DNA of 64,000 nt from Pseudoclavibacter sp. AY1F1 (GCF_002931075.1 NZ_PSTQ01000005.1:124001-188000), one strand, 5' to 3'; counted from the first letter of the stretch, positions 43,491 to 52,301 are shown. Notes: a model not told the origin generated them from the sequence alone. Made by a program: numbers and translations.

Positions 43491-44306
43491 ATGACACTTC
43501 GACCACGCACGATCGGGGCGGCGCTGGCCGTCGCATCCCTCGCCCTCCTCACGGCCGGATGCGCCCCGTCTGCCGGTCAGGCGAACGGCGGTGCCGACGT
43601 CGTCACGATCAAAGTTGCGGCCACCGTGACCCCAATGACGGACGTCGTCGAGGCGGCGGCCGAAGCCATCGAGGACGGCTACGAGATCGAGCTTGTTCCC
43701 GTCTCCGACTATGTGCAGCCGAACGTGCTCGTGGAGAACGGCGAGATCGACGCCAACTTCGTGCAGTTCGTGCCGTTCATGGAGGAGTTCAACACGAAGA
43801 ACGACGCGTCGCTCGCGGGCGTGCAGCCGATCTACTCGACGGTCGTCGCGTTCTACTCCAAGAGTCTGGGCTCACTCGACGAGCTGCCGCAGGGCGGCAG
43901 CGTCGTCATCCCGAACGACAGCGCCAACGCGGCTCGCGCACTACAGTTGCTCGCCGACGATGGCGTCATCACGCTCGACGAGGGTGTCGAGCGATTCAAA
44001 GGCAAGGTTGCTGACATCACTGAGAATCCCCGGGAGCTGACGATCACGCAGGTCGACCTGCTCCAGCTCAACACGGCCTACGAGGAGGCGGATGCGGTCT
44101 TCAACCTGCCGTCGTTTGCGCGTCAGCTCGGGTTGACGCCCGTCGACAACGGGCTCGCGGTCGAGCAGGATCCTCAGTTCGCGGTCACGCTCGTGACGCG
44201 CGAGGACAAGCTCGGCACCCCGAAGATCGCTGCGCTCGAGAAGGCGTTCACGAGCGACAAGGTGCGGGAGACGCTCGAGTCGCTGGACGTGCCGCCCGCG
44301 TTCTAA
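43491..44306 (+). CDS. metQ: MetQ/NlpA-family binding lipoprotein
   Basis: 271 residues, lipobox LTAGC (Cys24), then a two-lobed NlpA-type domain starting VVTIKVAATVTPMTDVVEAA, with VPVSDYVQPNVLVENGEIDANFVQF and the conserved TENPRELTITQVD segment of MetQ proteins. It captures methionine or a relative outside the cell. AAAAGGA precedes the ATG. A 70-nt gap separates it from metI. A very stable hairpin follows. Confidence 0.92.
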   Translation: MTLRPRTIGAALAVASLALLTAGCAPSAGQANGGADVVTIKVAATVTPMTDVVEAAAEAIEDGYEIELVPVSDYVQPNVLVENGEIDANFVQFVPFMEEFNTKNDASLAGVQPIYSTVVAFYSKSLGSLDELPQGGSVVIPNDSANAARALQLLADDGVITLDEGVERFKGKVADITENPRELTITQVDLLQLNTAYEEADAVFNLPSFARQLGLTPVDNGLAVEQDPQFAVTLVTREDKLGTPKIAALEKAFTSDKVRETLESLDVPPAF

Positions 44307-44369
44307 GGGATGTGCCCGTTGGCAGTTCTCGCGGCCCGTCGATTTGCCACCTCGGCTCCATCGACGTCG

Positions 44370-44431
44370 ATCGCTGCCCGGCGATTCTCCCTCTGAGCGC
44401 CCGCTCAGAGGGCGAATCGCCGGGCAGCGAT
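44370..44431. terminator. Very long hairpin between metQ and ketosynthase genes
   Basis: About 18 bp perfect outer stem (ATCGCTGCCCGGCGATTC pairing with 44414-44431), one mismatch, then 10 bp inner stem (CCCTCTGAGC/GCTCAGAGGG) and a short loop. It sits between convergent genes and could stop transcription from both sides. T-tract is weak. Confidence 0.75.
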
Positions 44432-44507
44432 TATGTTGCTGAGCAGGCTCGGGATCGGCGAGGGAGCGAAGCGACCTGGTCCGGCGGCCGCGGCGGCGTG
44501 CGAGAAG

Positions 44508-45752
44508 TCAGGCGTTGTGCTCGCGCAGCAGGAGCGAGGCATTGTGCCCGCCGAAGCCGAACGAGTTCGACAGCACGGTGCGGATGCGCGCGGGCCGTGC
44601 TTCGTGGGCGACCACGTCGAGTTCGGGGAACTCCGGGTCGTCGAGGTTGAGGGTCGGCGGGATCACCGAATCGCGCATCGTCAGCAGCGAGATGACGGCT
44701 TCGAGAGCCCCGGCGGCTCCAAGGAGGTGGCCCGTGGCTGACTTGTTGGCCGTCACGGGGACCTCGCCGAGGCGGGCGCCCAGAAGCCCGCGCAGGGCGG
44801 TCGCCTCCATGGCGTCGTTCAGCGGGGTGCTTGTGCCGTGTGCATTGACGTGGTCGAGGTCGCTTGCGTCGATGCGGGCGTCGTCGAGGGCCGCTCGCAT
44901 GGCGTCGAGGGCGCCGCTGCCGTCGGGTCTCGGCGCTGTCGGGTGGTAGGCGTCCGACGTCGCGCCGTAGCCGGCGACCTCGCCCAAGATCTCAGCACCG
45001 CGTGCGAGCGCAGTCTCCTCTGACTCGATGAGCAGGGCTGCCGCGCCGGCCGCCATGACAAACCCGTGGCGACCGCGGTCGAAGGGCCTGCTGGCCGTCT
45101 CCGGTGCGTCCTCGTGTCCGAGTGCTAGGGCGCCGAGGGTCGCGTTGACGGCCAAGTTGACCCGGTTGAGGCAGTCATCGGCCGCGACGACAAGCACGGC
45201 GTCGGCGTAGCCGTGGCGGATGCTGCGCATCGCCTCGCCGAGCGCGACGGTGCCGCTTGCGCACGTCGCGGAGAGCCCAGCGCTCGCGCCACGCGCCCCG
45301 TAGCGCTCGCTGAGGTAGGCGGCCGCCGCGTCCGGGCCGCCGTAGACGACAACCCCCGGCGGCACTCTGCGCGGCCCGGAGGCGTCGAGGATACGCGCGG
45401 CGTCCTGCGTGAGCGAGACGGGGCCCGAGCCGGTCGCGATGGTCACGGCGAATCTCGTCGCGTCGAACGGAAGCGAGCCCGGCGTGATGCTGGTCGAGCG
45501 CATCGCTTCGCCTGCCGCCGCGATGGCGTAGTGCGCGTGGCGGTCCAGGCGTGCGACGTCACGCTTCGGTAAGTGCGCCGCGGCGTCGAAGCCGCGCACC
45601 TCTCCGGCTACGCGCACGGCGAGGTCGGAGACATCGACGCTCTCGACGAGCCCGATGCCGCTCTTGCCGGCGAGGAGCGACGGCCAGGTGCTCGCGATAT
45701 CGAGCCCGTTGGGGGTCACGGCGCCGACGGCGGTGACGACGGCGCGCCTCAC
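44508..45752 (-). CDS. Beta-ketoacyl-ACP synthase (FabF/KAS II-like)
   Basis: 414 residues from a GTG overlapping the previous stop. Thiolase fold with the full catalytic triad: Cys164 (SATCASGTVA), His305 (VNAHGTSTPLND) and His342 (NKSATGHLLGAAGA). C-terminal LSNSFGFGGHNASLL is typical of KAS I/II. It is not in a fatty-acid cluster (no ACP, FabD or FabG nearby) but is coupled to an acyl-adenylate ligase, suggesting a specialised chain-extension role. It could use an ACP encoded elsewhere. Confidence 0.88.
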   Translation of the reverse strand: MRRAVVTAVGAVTPNGLDIASTWPSLLAGKSGIGLVESVDVSDLAVRVAGEVRGFDAAAHLPKRDVARLDRHAHYAIAAAGEAMRSTSITPGSLPFDATRFAVTIATGSGPVSLTQDAARILDASGPRRVPPGVVVYGGPDAAAAYLSERYGARGASAGLSATCASGTVALGEAMRSIRHGYADAVLVVAADDCLNRVNLAVNATLGALALGHEDAPETASRPFDRGRHGFVMAAGAAALLIESEETALARGAEILGEVAGYGATSDAYHPTAPRPDGSGALDAMRAALDDARIDASDLDHVNAHGTSTPLNDAMEATALRGLLGARLGEVPVTANKSATGHLLGAAGALEAVISLLTMRDSVIPPTLNLDDPEFPELDVVAHEARPARIRTVLSNSFGFGGHNASLLLREHNA

Positions 45753-47287
45753 AGCCGCACCGCCTCTCCAGCGGTGACGAGGTCGAGGACTGCAGCGCGG
45801 CGGATCTTCCCACCGGCCGTGCGCGGGAGGAGCTGTGCGCGGTAGAGACGGTGGGGCACGAACTGGGGTGCGAGGTGCGCGCGCAGATGGCCGAGCATCT
45901 GCGCCTTGCTGGGCAGCGCATCCGCCTCGCCTTCGACGACAACCGCGACGATCGCGCCGAGCTTGCTGTCGGGCAGCGCAACGGCGCAGCACATTTCGCA
46001 GCCGGGCAGTGAGGCGAGCGCGCGTTCGACCTGGGGGAGGGACACCTTGTGCCCGCCGGAGACGGCGACGTCGCCGGCCCGGCCGAGCAGCTGGATGCGC
46101 CCGTTCGCGAACGCCGCGAGGTCGTTGACGCTCGCCCAGCCGTCGGCGTCGGTGATGCGGTCCGCGCTCGTCGCGGAGAGGTAGCGCTCGACTGCCGAGC
46201 CCACGCGGATGTGCAGGGTGCCGGTCTCGCCGGCAGGCACCTCAGCCCCCGCTTCGTCCCGCACGCTCACCTCGACGCCACCGAACGGAGTCAGGTTGGT
46301 GCCGTCACCCTCGTCGCTGAAGCCGATGAAGCCGATCTCTGAGGCCCCGTAGTAGCTGCGCAGGTGCGCCTCGGGAACGGCTTCCTCGAAGCCGCGGCGG
46401 ATGTGCTCCGGCTGGTTCGCCCCGCCCGTGATGACCTCGACCAGCGAGTCGAGCGGCAGGTGCCCGCGGCGGGACGCCTGCAGGACGGCAAGCAGCATGG
46501 CCGGCACCCCGACGAGGCGCTCCACGTGCTCACCCGCGATCGTGCGAGCCGCGGCCTGCGCGTCGAAGCCGCTCTGCAGGTAAAGGGAGCCACCCGTTGC
46601 GAGCACCTCCACAAGCGCGTAGAGGGTGAGGCTGTAGGACAGGGGGCCGGGCGCGATTGTGGATCGTCCGTCGGCGGTGCCGAGGTACCGGCGGCTGATG
46701 TTGACGTTGTGGTCCCAGCTGCCGCGGGTGCGCAGGAAGCCCTTGGGCAGGTCGGTGGTGCCGGAGGTGAACAGGAGCAGGAAGGGCTCGTCGCGTGGCC
46801 GAACCTCGGGCCCGGGCGCTCCCTGACCACGCGTTGAGAGTGCATCCGTTGCGACTGCGTCGAACGCTGCCAGCGAGGTGACCATGCCTCCCCACGAAGC
46901 TGCGTCGAGCTGCGCCTCGAACTCGGGATCATCGGTGATGACCAGCGAGGGTTCCACCCGGCGAAGGATCTCGAGGCGGTGCTCGAGTGGCCAGAGCGGG
47001 TCGAGCACTGCGGCCACCGCGCGGAAGCTGACGACGCCGGTCAGGAGCCTGGCGGCATCGAAAGCCTGCGAGAGGGAGACCGCGACGATGGGCACGCCGT
47101 GCGTCTCGGTTGCGGATGCGCCGCTCGCGATCGGCTCGGCCGAGCCGAGCAGCGTCTCGACGCCGGCCCGCACGGCCTTGCACGAGAGGATGAGATCGCC
47201 GTAACTGAGCCGCTGGCCGTCACCGGCAATCGCAGTGCGGGTGGGCCAGCGGGTGGCAGTTTCGATGAGCGTGCGAGTGATGGGCAC
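45749..47287 (-). CDS. AMP-dependent acyl-CoA/acyl-ACP ligase
   Basis: 512 residues of the ANL superfamily: LLLFTSGTTDLPKGFLRT (ATP loop, with Asp replacing the usual Gly in SGTTG), YYGASEIGFI (A5), GWASVNDLA and LLGRAGDVAVSGGHKV (hinge), and GGKIRR with the C-terminal catalytic Lys. The substrate pocket cannot be read. It overlaps the ketosynthase gene by 4 nt, so the ligase probably activates an acid that the ketosynthase extends or transfers. GTG start with TAGACT 6 nt upstream: leaderless. Confidence 0.85.
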   Translation of the reverse strand: MPITRTLIETATRWPTRTAIAGDGQRLSYGDLILSCKAVRAGVETLLGSAEPIASGASATETHGVPIVAVSLSQAFDAARLLTGVVSFRAVAAVLDPLWPLEHRLEILRRVEPSLVITDDPEFEAQLDAASWGGMVTSLAAFDAVATDALSTRGQGAPGPEVRPRDEPFLLLFTSGTTDLPKGFLRTRGSWDHNVNISRRYLGTADGRSTIAPGPLSYSLTLYALVEVLATGGSLYLQSGFDAQAAARTIAGEHVERLVGVPAMLLAVLQASRRGHLPLDSLVEVITGGANQPEHIRRGFEEAVPEAHLRSYYGASEIGFIGFSDEGDGTNLTPFGGVEVSVRDEAGAEVPAGETGTLHIRVGSAVERYLSATSADRITDADGWASVNDLAAFANGRIQLLGRAGDVAVSGGHKVSLPQVERALASLPGCEMCCAVALPDSKLGAIVAVVVEGEADALPSKAQMLGHLRAHLAPQFVPHRLYRAQLLPRTAGGKIRRAAVLDLVTAGEAVRL

Positions 47288-47293
47288 CCGTCG

Positions 47294-47299
47294 AGTCTA
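47294..47299 (-). promoter_or_regulatory. Leaderless -10 box of ligase-ketosynthase operon
   Basis: TAGACT on the minus strand, 6 nt from the GTG start. Confidence 0.55.
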
Positions 47300-47340
47300 G
47301 GACGCCAACTTGCCGGCCGGAGCGCCCAGCCCCCAGCTCG

Positions 47341-48405
47341 TCAGTCGACGGAGCCGTTCCTCAGCTCGCGACCCCTCGTGATGTCCTTCTCGATCTGCTC
47401 GAGCCGCTTGAGGCTCGCCTTCGTGTCGCGAGGTGGCAGCTGGATGCTCTGCTCCGCCGGGATACCACCGCGCAGCTGTCGCACTCGCTCGATCTCCGCG
47501 TCGCACTGCGCGCCGAACAGGAGCGCGAGGTTCACGATCCAGAGCCACAGCAAGCCGATGATGACGCCGGCCACGCTGCCGTAGAGGCGTTCGTAGCTGC
47601 TGAAGTTCGCGACGTAGAAGAAGAACCCCGCGCTCGCGACGCCGGTCACGAAGAGCGCGATGAAGGCACCGAGCGTCATCCACTTGAACTTCGGCAGCTT
47701 CACGTTGGGCGTTCCGTAGAAGAGCACGGCGATCATGACGATCACCACCAGCAGGACGATGGGCCACCGCGCGACGCTCCACACGGCGAGTGACGCGTCG
47801 CCGAGGCCAATGAGGCCGCCGACCGCAGAAGCCACCGGGCCGGAGAGCGCGAGGATCGCGAAGATGACGAGCATCAGCACGAGCAGGACGATCGTCCACA
47901 GCATCATGATGGGGCGAAGCTTCCAGAACGGGCGGCCCTCGTCGATCTCGTAGACCGTGTTCATGGCGTGCGAGAAGCAGTTGACGTAGCCGGACGCCGA
48001 CCAGAGCGCTCCGAGGAGACCGACCACAAACGCGGTCCCGGCGCCGCTCGACTCGCCAAGCTGCTCCACCGTATTGCGGAGCGTCTCGGCGAACGTCGGG
48101 TCAGCCAGATGCGTCGCCATCTCGTCGATGAACGAGACGGCCGTCTCAGTGAGGCCGAAGAGGCCGATGACCGACATCAGTGCGAGCAGAGCGGGGAAGA
48201 GCCCGAGCAGCATGTAGAACGTGAGCGCGGCGGCGAGCACGGTGCTCTTGTCGCGCAGGAACTCGCGGATGGCGCGCATCAGGATGTATCGCCAGGCGGG
48301 CTTCAGAACGGGTCCGAGCCCTTCCGGCTTCCGCGGGTCGCGTGCATCCGGCGCGGTCTGCGCTTTGACGACGCTGGTCTCGTGGGGTGAGCCGGGGGTG
48401 GTCAT
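47341..48405 (-). CDS. YihY/BrkB-family membrane protein (copy 2)
   Basis: 354 residues, six hydrophobic helices and the classic motifs TVLAAALTFYMLLGLFPALL and LLGALWSASGYVNCFSHAMN. Closer to canonical YihY (UPF0761) than copy 1. The C-terminus is charged and cytosolic. TAGCCT 6 nt before the ATG marks a leaderless start. Function in the family is unsettled; it is not an established RNase. Confidence 0.88.
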   Translation of the reverse strand: MTTPGSPHETSVVKAQTAPDARDPRKPEGLGPVLKPAWRYILMRAIREFLRDKSTVLAAALTFYMLLGLFPALLALMSVIGLFGLTETAVSFIDEMATHLADPTFAETLRNTVEQLGESSGAGTAFVVGLLGALWSASGYVNCFSHAMNTVYEIDEGRPFWKLRPIMMLWTIVLLVLMLVIFAILALSGPVASAVGGLIGLGDASLAVWSVARWPIVLLVVIVMIAVLFYGTPNVKLPKFKWMTLGAFIALFVTGVASAGFFFYVANFSSYERLYGSVAGVIIGLLWLWIVNLALLFGAQCDAEIERVRQLRGGIPAEQSIQLPPRDTKASLKRLEQIEKDITRGRELRNGSVD

Positions 48406-48411
48406 AGAAGA

Positions 48412-48417
48412 AGGCTA
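48412..48417 (-). promoter_or_regulatory. Leaderless -10 box of YihY copy 2
   Basis: TAGCCT on the minus strand, 6 nt from the ATG. Confidence 0.55.
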
Positions 48418-48490
48418 GGCGCGGTCGGCTCACACATCACGGAGGGCGCGCGCTGGGCACGCACCTGACAGTCGGAACCTGCCTGAGACA

Positions 48491-48530
48491 GTGAGAGGGA
48501 GCAGCCGAGACCGGCTGCTCCCTCTCACTT
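48491..48530 (-). terminator. Terminator of the sdhCDAB operon
   Basis: A perfect 17-bp stem (48491-48507 / 48514-48530) with a 6-nt loop, about 47 nt after the sdhB stop. No T-tract. Confidence 0.78.
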
Positions 48531-48576
48531 ACGATCCGTTGGCTTGCGAGCCTTGACGGCCTGCGAGCTCTGACGA

Positions 48577-49338
48577 CTAGACGCGGCCCTTGAGCATCGC
48601 CTGCTTGACCTCGGCGATTGCCTTCGTCACCTGGATGCCACGCGGGCAGGCCTCGGTGCAGTTGAAGGTCGTGCGGCAGCGCCAGACGCCCTCACGGTCG
48701 TTGAGGATGTCGAGGCGAACCTTCGCGTCTTCGTCGCGGGAGTCGAAGATGAAGCGGTGCGCGTTCACGATCGCTGCCGGGCCGAAGTACTGGCCGTCGG
48801 TCCAGAACACGGGGCACGACGTGGTGCACGCGGCGCACAGGATGCACTTCGTGGTGTCGTCGAAGCGCTCGCGGTCGGCGATCGACTGGAAGCGCTCCTT
48901 GCCCTTCTCGGGCTTCGAGGTCGTCTGCAGGAACGGCTGCACCTCGCGGAACGCCTCGAAGAACGGCTCCATGTCGACGATGAGGTCCTTCTCGAGGGGA
49001 AGTCCCTTGATGGCCTCGACGTAGATGGGCTTCGAGATGTCGAGGTCCTTGACCAGCGTCTTGCAGGCGAGGCGGTTGCGGCCGTTGATGCGCATGGCGT
49101 CCGAACCGCAGATGCCGTGCGCGCAGGAGCGACGGAAGGCGAGCGAGCCGTCCTGGTCCCACTTGATGCGGTGCAGCGCGTCGAGGATGCGGTCGGTCGG
49201 ATACATCTCGACGTCGAAGGCCTGCCAGTACGGCTCTGTGTCCGTCTCGGGGCTGTACCGGCGAACGTTGAGCGTCACCGTGAACGGCTTGGGAGCCTCG
49301 ATGGGAGCCTCGGGTGCTTCAGTTGTTGCAGCAGTCAT
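48577..49338 (-). CDS. sdhB: Succinate dehydrogenase iron-sulfur subunit
   Basis: 253 residues from an ATG behind GGAAGG. Cysteine clusters: SCAHGICGSDAM...LAC ([2Fe-2S]), CILCAACTTSCP and CTEACPRGI ([4Fe-4S]/[3Fe-4S]). It relays electrons from the flavoprotein to membrane quinone in complex II. Last gene of sdhCDAB. Confidence 0.97.
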   Translation of the reverse strand: MTAATTEAPEAPIEAPKPFTVTLNVRRYSPETDTEPYWQAFDVEMYPTDRILDALHRIKWDQDGSLAFRRSCAHGICGSDAMRINGRNRLACKTLVKDLDISKPIYVEAIKGLPLEKDLIVDMEPFFEAFREVQPFLQTTSKPEKGKERFQSIADRERFDDTTKCILCAACTTSCPVFWTDGQYFGPAAIVNAHRFIFDSRDEDAKVRLDILNDREGVWRCRTTFNCTEACPRGIQVTKAIAEVKQAMLKGRV

Positions 49339-49352
49339 TCGATGCGCCCTTC

Positions 49353-51155
49353 CTAGTACTTGCGCTCGGTCGGCTCGTAGCGCGTCACGCGCACGGGCTT
49401 CTTGTCGAGTCGGATGTGGTCGGCGGGGTCGGGGGATTTCCGGTCGCCGGTGAGGTACGCCATGGTGTGGTGCATCCAGTTGACGTCGTCGCGCTTCGGG
49501 AAGTCGTCGCGCATGTGGCCGCCACGGCTTTCCTGGCGGTTGAGCGCGCAGTAGACGAGCACCTCGGCGAGGTCGAGCAGGAAGCCGAGCTCGATGCCCT
49601 CGAGGAGCTCCGTGTTGTAGCGCTTGCCCTTGTCGAACACCGCGATCTGCGTGTAGCGCTCGCGCAGCGAGTGGATGACCTTGGTCGCCTCGGTCAGGGT
49701 GTCTGACGTGCGGAAGACCTGGGCGTTCTTGTCCATCGTCTCCTGCAGCTCGCGGCGCAAGCCGGCGACCGACTCCGTGCCCGTCGAGGCCTGGAGGTCG
49801 TCGACCATGCCCTTGACAAACGCGGCGGCGTCGTCGGGCAGGGGCGCGAACTCGGCGGTCTTGACGTACTCGACCGCGTTGCGGCCGCTTCGCTTGCCGA
49901 AGACGTTGATGTCGAGCAGTGAGTTGGTGCCGAGTCGGTTCGAGCCGTGCACGGACACGCAGGCGCACTCGCCGGCGGCGTAGAGGCCGGGGATGACGGT
50001 CTCGTTGTCGGAGAGGACCTCGCCCGCGTTGTTCGTGGGGATGCCGCCCATGGCGTAGTGCGCGGTCGGGTAGACGGGCACGGGCTCGGTGACGGGGTCG
50101 ACGCCGAGGTATGTGCGAGCGAACTCGGTGATGTCTGGCAGCTTCGTCTCGAGGACCTCGGCGCCCAGGTGGGTGCAGTCGAGGTAGACGTAGTCCTTGT
50201 GGGGGCCGGCGCCGCGGCCGTCGAGGACTTCCTGCACCATGGAACGCGCGACGATGTCACGCGGTGCGAGGTCCTTGATGGTCGGCGCGTAGCGCTCCAT
50301 GAAGCGCTCGCCCGAGGCGTTGCGGAGGATTGCGCCCTCGCCGCGTGCACCTTCGGTGAGGAGGATACCGAGGCCGGCAAGGCCGGTTGGATGGAACTGG
50401 TAGAACTCCATGTCCTCGAGTGGGAGGCCACGACGCCAGACGATGCCCATGCCATCACCCGTGAGCGTGTGCGCGTTCGACGTGGTCTTGAAGACCTTGC
50501 CGAAGCCGCCAGTCGCGAAGATGAAGGCCTTGCCCTGGAAGACGTGCAGCTCGCCGGTCTTGAGCTCGAGGGCCACGACGGCCGCGGGGACCTCCTGGCC
50601 GTCGACCTCGGTCATCACGATGTCGAGCGCGTAGAACTCGTTGAAGAACTTCACGTTGTGCTTGACGCAGTTCTGGTACAGCGTCTGGAGAATCATGTGA
50701 CCCGTGCGGTCGGCCGCGTAGCAGGCGCGGCGGACGGGCGCCTTGCCGTGGTCGCGCGTGTGGCCACCGAAGCGGCGCTGGTCGATCTTGCCCTCTGGCG
50801 TGCGGTTGAAGGGGAGGCCCATGTTCTCGAGGTCGATGACCGCCTCGATGGCTTCCTTCGCGAGGATCTCGGCAGAGTCCTGGTCGACGATGTAGTCGCC
50901 GCCCTTGACGGTGTCGTAGGTGTGCCACTCCCAGTTGTCGTCCTCGACGTTGGCGAGGGCGGCAGCCATGCCGCCCTGGGCTGCACCGGTGTGCGAGCGC
51001 GTCGGGTAGAGCTTCGTGACGACAGCCGTGTCAGCGCCCTGCGCGGCCTCGATGGCCGCGCGCATCCCGGCACCGCCAGCGCCGATGATGACGATCTCGT
51101 GCTGGTGGTAGTGGACGCCGTCGACGGTACGCGTCGGAGCGAGCTTCTCTGCCAT
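49353..51155 (-). CDS. sdhA: Succinate dehydrogenase flavoprotein subunit
   Basis: 600 residues: IVIIGAGGAGMRAAIEA (FAD-binding), RSHTGAAQGGMAAALAN (His that carries covalent FAD), the active-site GARGEGAILRN segment, and a C-terminal helical domain. Oxidises succinate to fumarate in the TCA cycle. 14 nt upstream of sdhB. Confidence 0.97.
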   Translation of the reverse strand: MAEKLAPTRTVDGVHYHQHEIVIIGAGGAGMRAAIEAAQGADTAVVTKLYPTRSHTGAAQGGMAAALANVEDDNWEWHTYDTVKGGDYIVDQDSAEILAKEAIEAVIDLENMGLPFNRTPEGKIDQRRFGGHTRDHGKAPVRRACYAADRTGHMILQTLYQNCVKHNVKFFNEFYALDIVMTEVDGQEVPAAVVALELKTGELHVFQGKAFIFATGGFGKVFKTTSNAHTLTGDGMGIVWRRGLPLEDMEFYQFHPTGLAGLGILLTEGARGEGAILRNASGERFMERYAPTIKDLAPRDIVARSMVQEVLDGRGAGPHKDYVYLDCTHLGAEVLETKLPDITEFARTYLGVDPVTEPVPVYPTAHYAMGGIPTNNAGEVLSDNETVIPGLYAAGECACVSVHGSNRLGTNSLLDINVFGKRSGRNAVEYVKTAEFAPLPDDAAAFVKGMVDDLQASTGTESVAGLRRELQETMDKNAQVFRTSDTLTEATKVIHSLRERYTQIAVFDKGKRYNTELLEGIELGFLLDLAEVLVYCALNRQESRGGHMRDDFPKRDDVNWMHHTMAYLTGDRKSPDPADHIRLDKKPVRVTRYEPTERKY

Positions 51156-51210
51156 ATGTCTGTGGCTCTTCTTTCTCAGGTGTTGGAAGTCGTGTGGCCG
51201 AACGGGGCGG

Positions 51211-51654
51211 CTAGGCCGAGCAGAAGCTCGGCAGGTTCTCGGCGGCGCCGTTGGCGGGGCACGGGTCGAACGTGTAGATCACGAGAAGGCCGAGGACGAT
51301 GAGCACCGTCGTGACGATGAACAGCGTGACCTGCAGGGCGCGACGCGTGCTCGCCTTCGACACGTAGTCGTTGATGATCGTGCGCATGCCGTTGGCGCCG
51401 TGGATGAACGCGAGGACCAGCATGAGCGTGTCCCAGACGACCCAGAACGGGTCGGCCATCTTGCCCGCGACGAACGCGAAGTCGATGGCGGCGACGCCCT
51501 GCCCGACCATGAGGTTCGTGAAGAGGTGGCCGAAGATGAGGATGACGAGCAGCACGCCGGAGACGCGCATGAACGCCCAGCCGATGCGCTCCCAGTTGGT
51601 GCTGTTCTTGGCGGCAGCTGCGGAGCGCGGGTACTCGATGGTTTCGATAGTCAT
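51211..51654 (-). CDS. sdhD: Succinate dehydrogenase membrane anchor
   Basis: 147 residues with three membrane helices; HLFTNLMVG and AFIHGANGMRTIINDY carry candidate haem or quinone His residues. It anchors the SdhAB dimer. Spaced 12 nt from sdhC. Confidence 0.92.
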   Translation of the reverse strand: MTIETIEYPRSAAAAKNSTNWERIGWAFMRVSGVLLVILIFGHLFTNLMVGQGVAAIDFAFVAGKMADPFWVVWDTLMLVLAFIHGANGMRTIINDYVSKASTRRALQVTLFIVTTVLIVLGLLVIYTFDPCPANGAAENLPSFCSA

Positions 51655-51666
51655 GGCAGCTCCCTC

Positions 51667-52101
51667 CTAGTGGCTGAACACGTTGATGAGGTGGCGGGGC
51701 GTGAAGCCGATCATCGTGACGACGCAGAGGCCGATGACGATCCAGAACATGAGCTTCTGGTACTTCGCGCCACCTGGCAGGAAGTCGATGAGGATGATGC
51801 GGATTCCGTTGAATGCGTGGTAGCAGATGGCTGCCACGAGTCCGACCTCGCCGATGCCCATGATGGGGGTCTGGTAGGTGTGGATCGCCGCGTTGTACGC
51901 CTCAGGGCTGACCCGCACGAGCGACGTGTCGAGCACGTGCACGATGAGGAAGAAGAAGATGGAGACGCCGGTGATGCGGTGGAGAACCCAGGACCACATG
52001 CCCTCGTTCCCCCGGTACAGCGTGCCGCCGCGTTGCGGCTTCTTCGCTGTGTTCTTCGGGGCTGACGAGCCCGCCGGAGCTGGTGTCTGTACGGCTGACA
52101 C
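51667..52101 (-). CDS. sdhC: Succinate dehydrogenase cytochrome b556 subunit
   Basis: 144 residues from a GTG behind AGAAGGGC; the frame is open upstream but no better start exists. It has MWSWVLHRITGVSIFFFLIVH, the SdhC signature, a second candidate haem His in AICYHAFNGIR and three helices. First gene of the operon. Confidence 0.92.
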   Translation of the reverse strand: MSAVQTPAPAGSSAPKNTAKKPQRGGTLYRGNEGMWSWVLHRITGVSIFFFLIVHVLDTSLVRVSPEAYNAAIHTYQTPIMGIGEVGLVAAICYHAFNGIRIILIDFLPGGAKYQKLMFWIVIGLCVVTMIGFTPRHLINVFSH

Positions 52102-52213
52102 GGGTTTGCCCTTCTGTCGCGTTGCGTTCTTCCGCTCAGGACTCTTGCGCCGAGGAGGTGAAGATGAGCGGCAGGCCCCAACCACACTGCGTTGGGCATG
52201 TTGATACCCGCCT

Positions 52214-52219
52214 AGACTA
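52214..52219 (-). promoter_or_regulatory. -10 box upstream of sdhC
   Basis: TAGTCT on the minus strand, giving a leader of about 105 nt. The 200-nt gap between sdhC and the mannosyltransferase holds this and the dyad at 52243-52258. Confidence 0.4.
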
Positions 52220-52242
52220 CGCCTCCCGCGGTTTTGGGCTGG

Positions 52243-52258
52243 GAAGGTAAGCCTTCCT
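52243..52258. promoter_or_regulatory. Possible DtxR/IdeR-like box upstream of sdh
   Basis: GGAAGG-TAAG-CCTTCC dyad. The core AGGTAAGCCT shares about 11 of 15 positions with the DtxR-family consensus AGGTTAGCCTAACCT. It lies just upstream of the proposed -35 region of sdhC. Tentative. Confidence 0.3.
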
Positions 52259-52301
52259 TCACGCCGATTCGACGGCGTTGTTCAGGCCCGGACCGGGCCG
52301 C

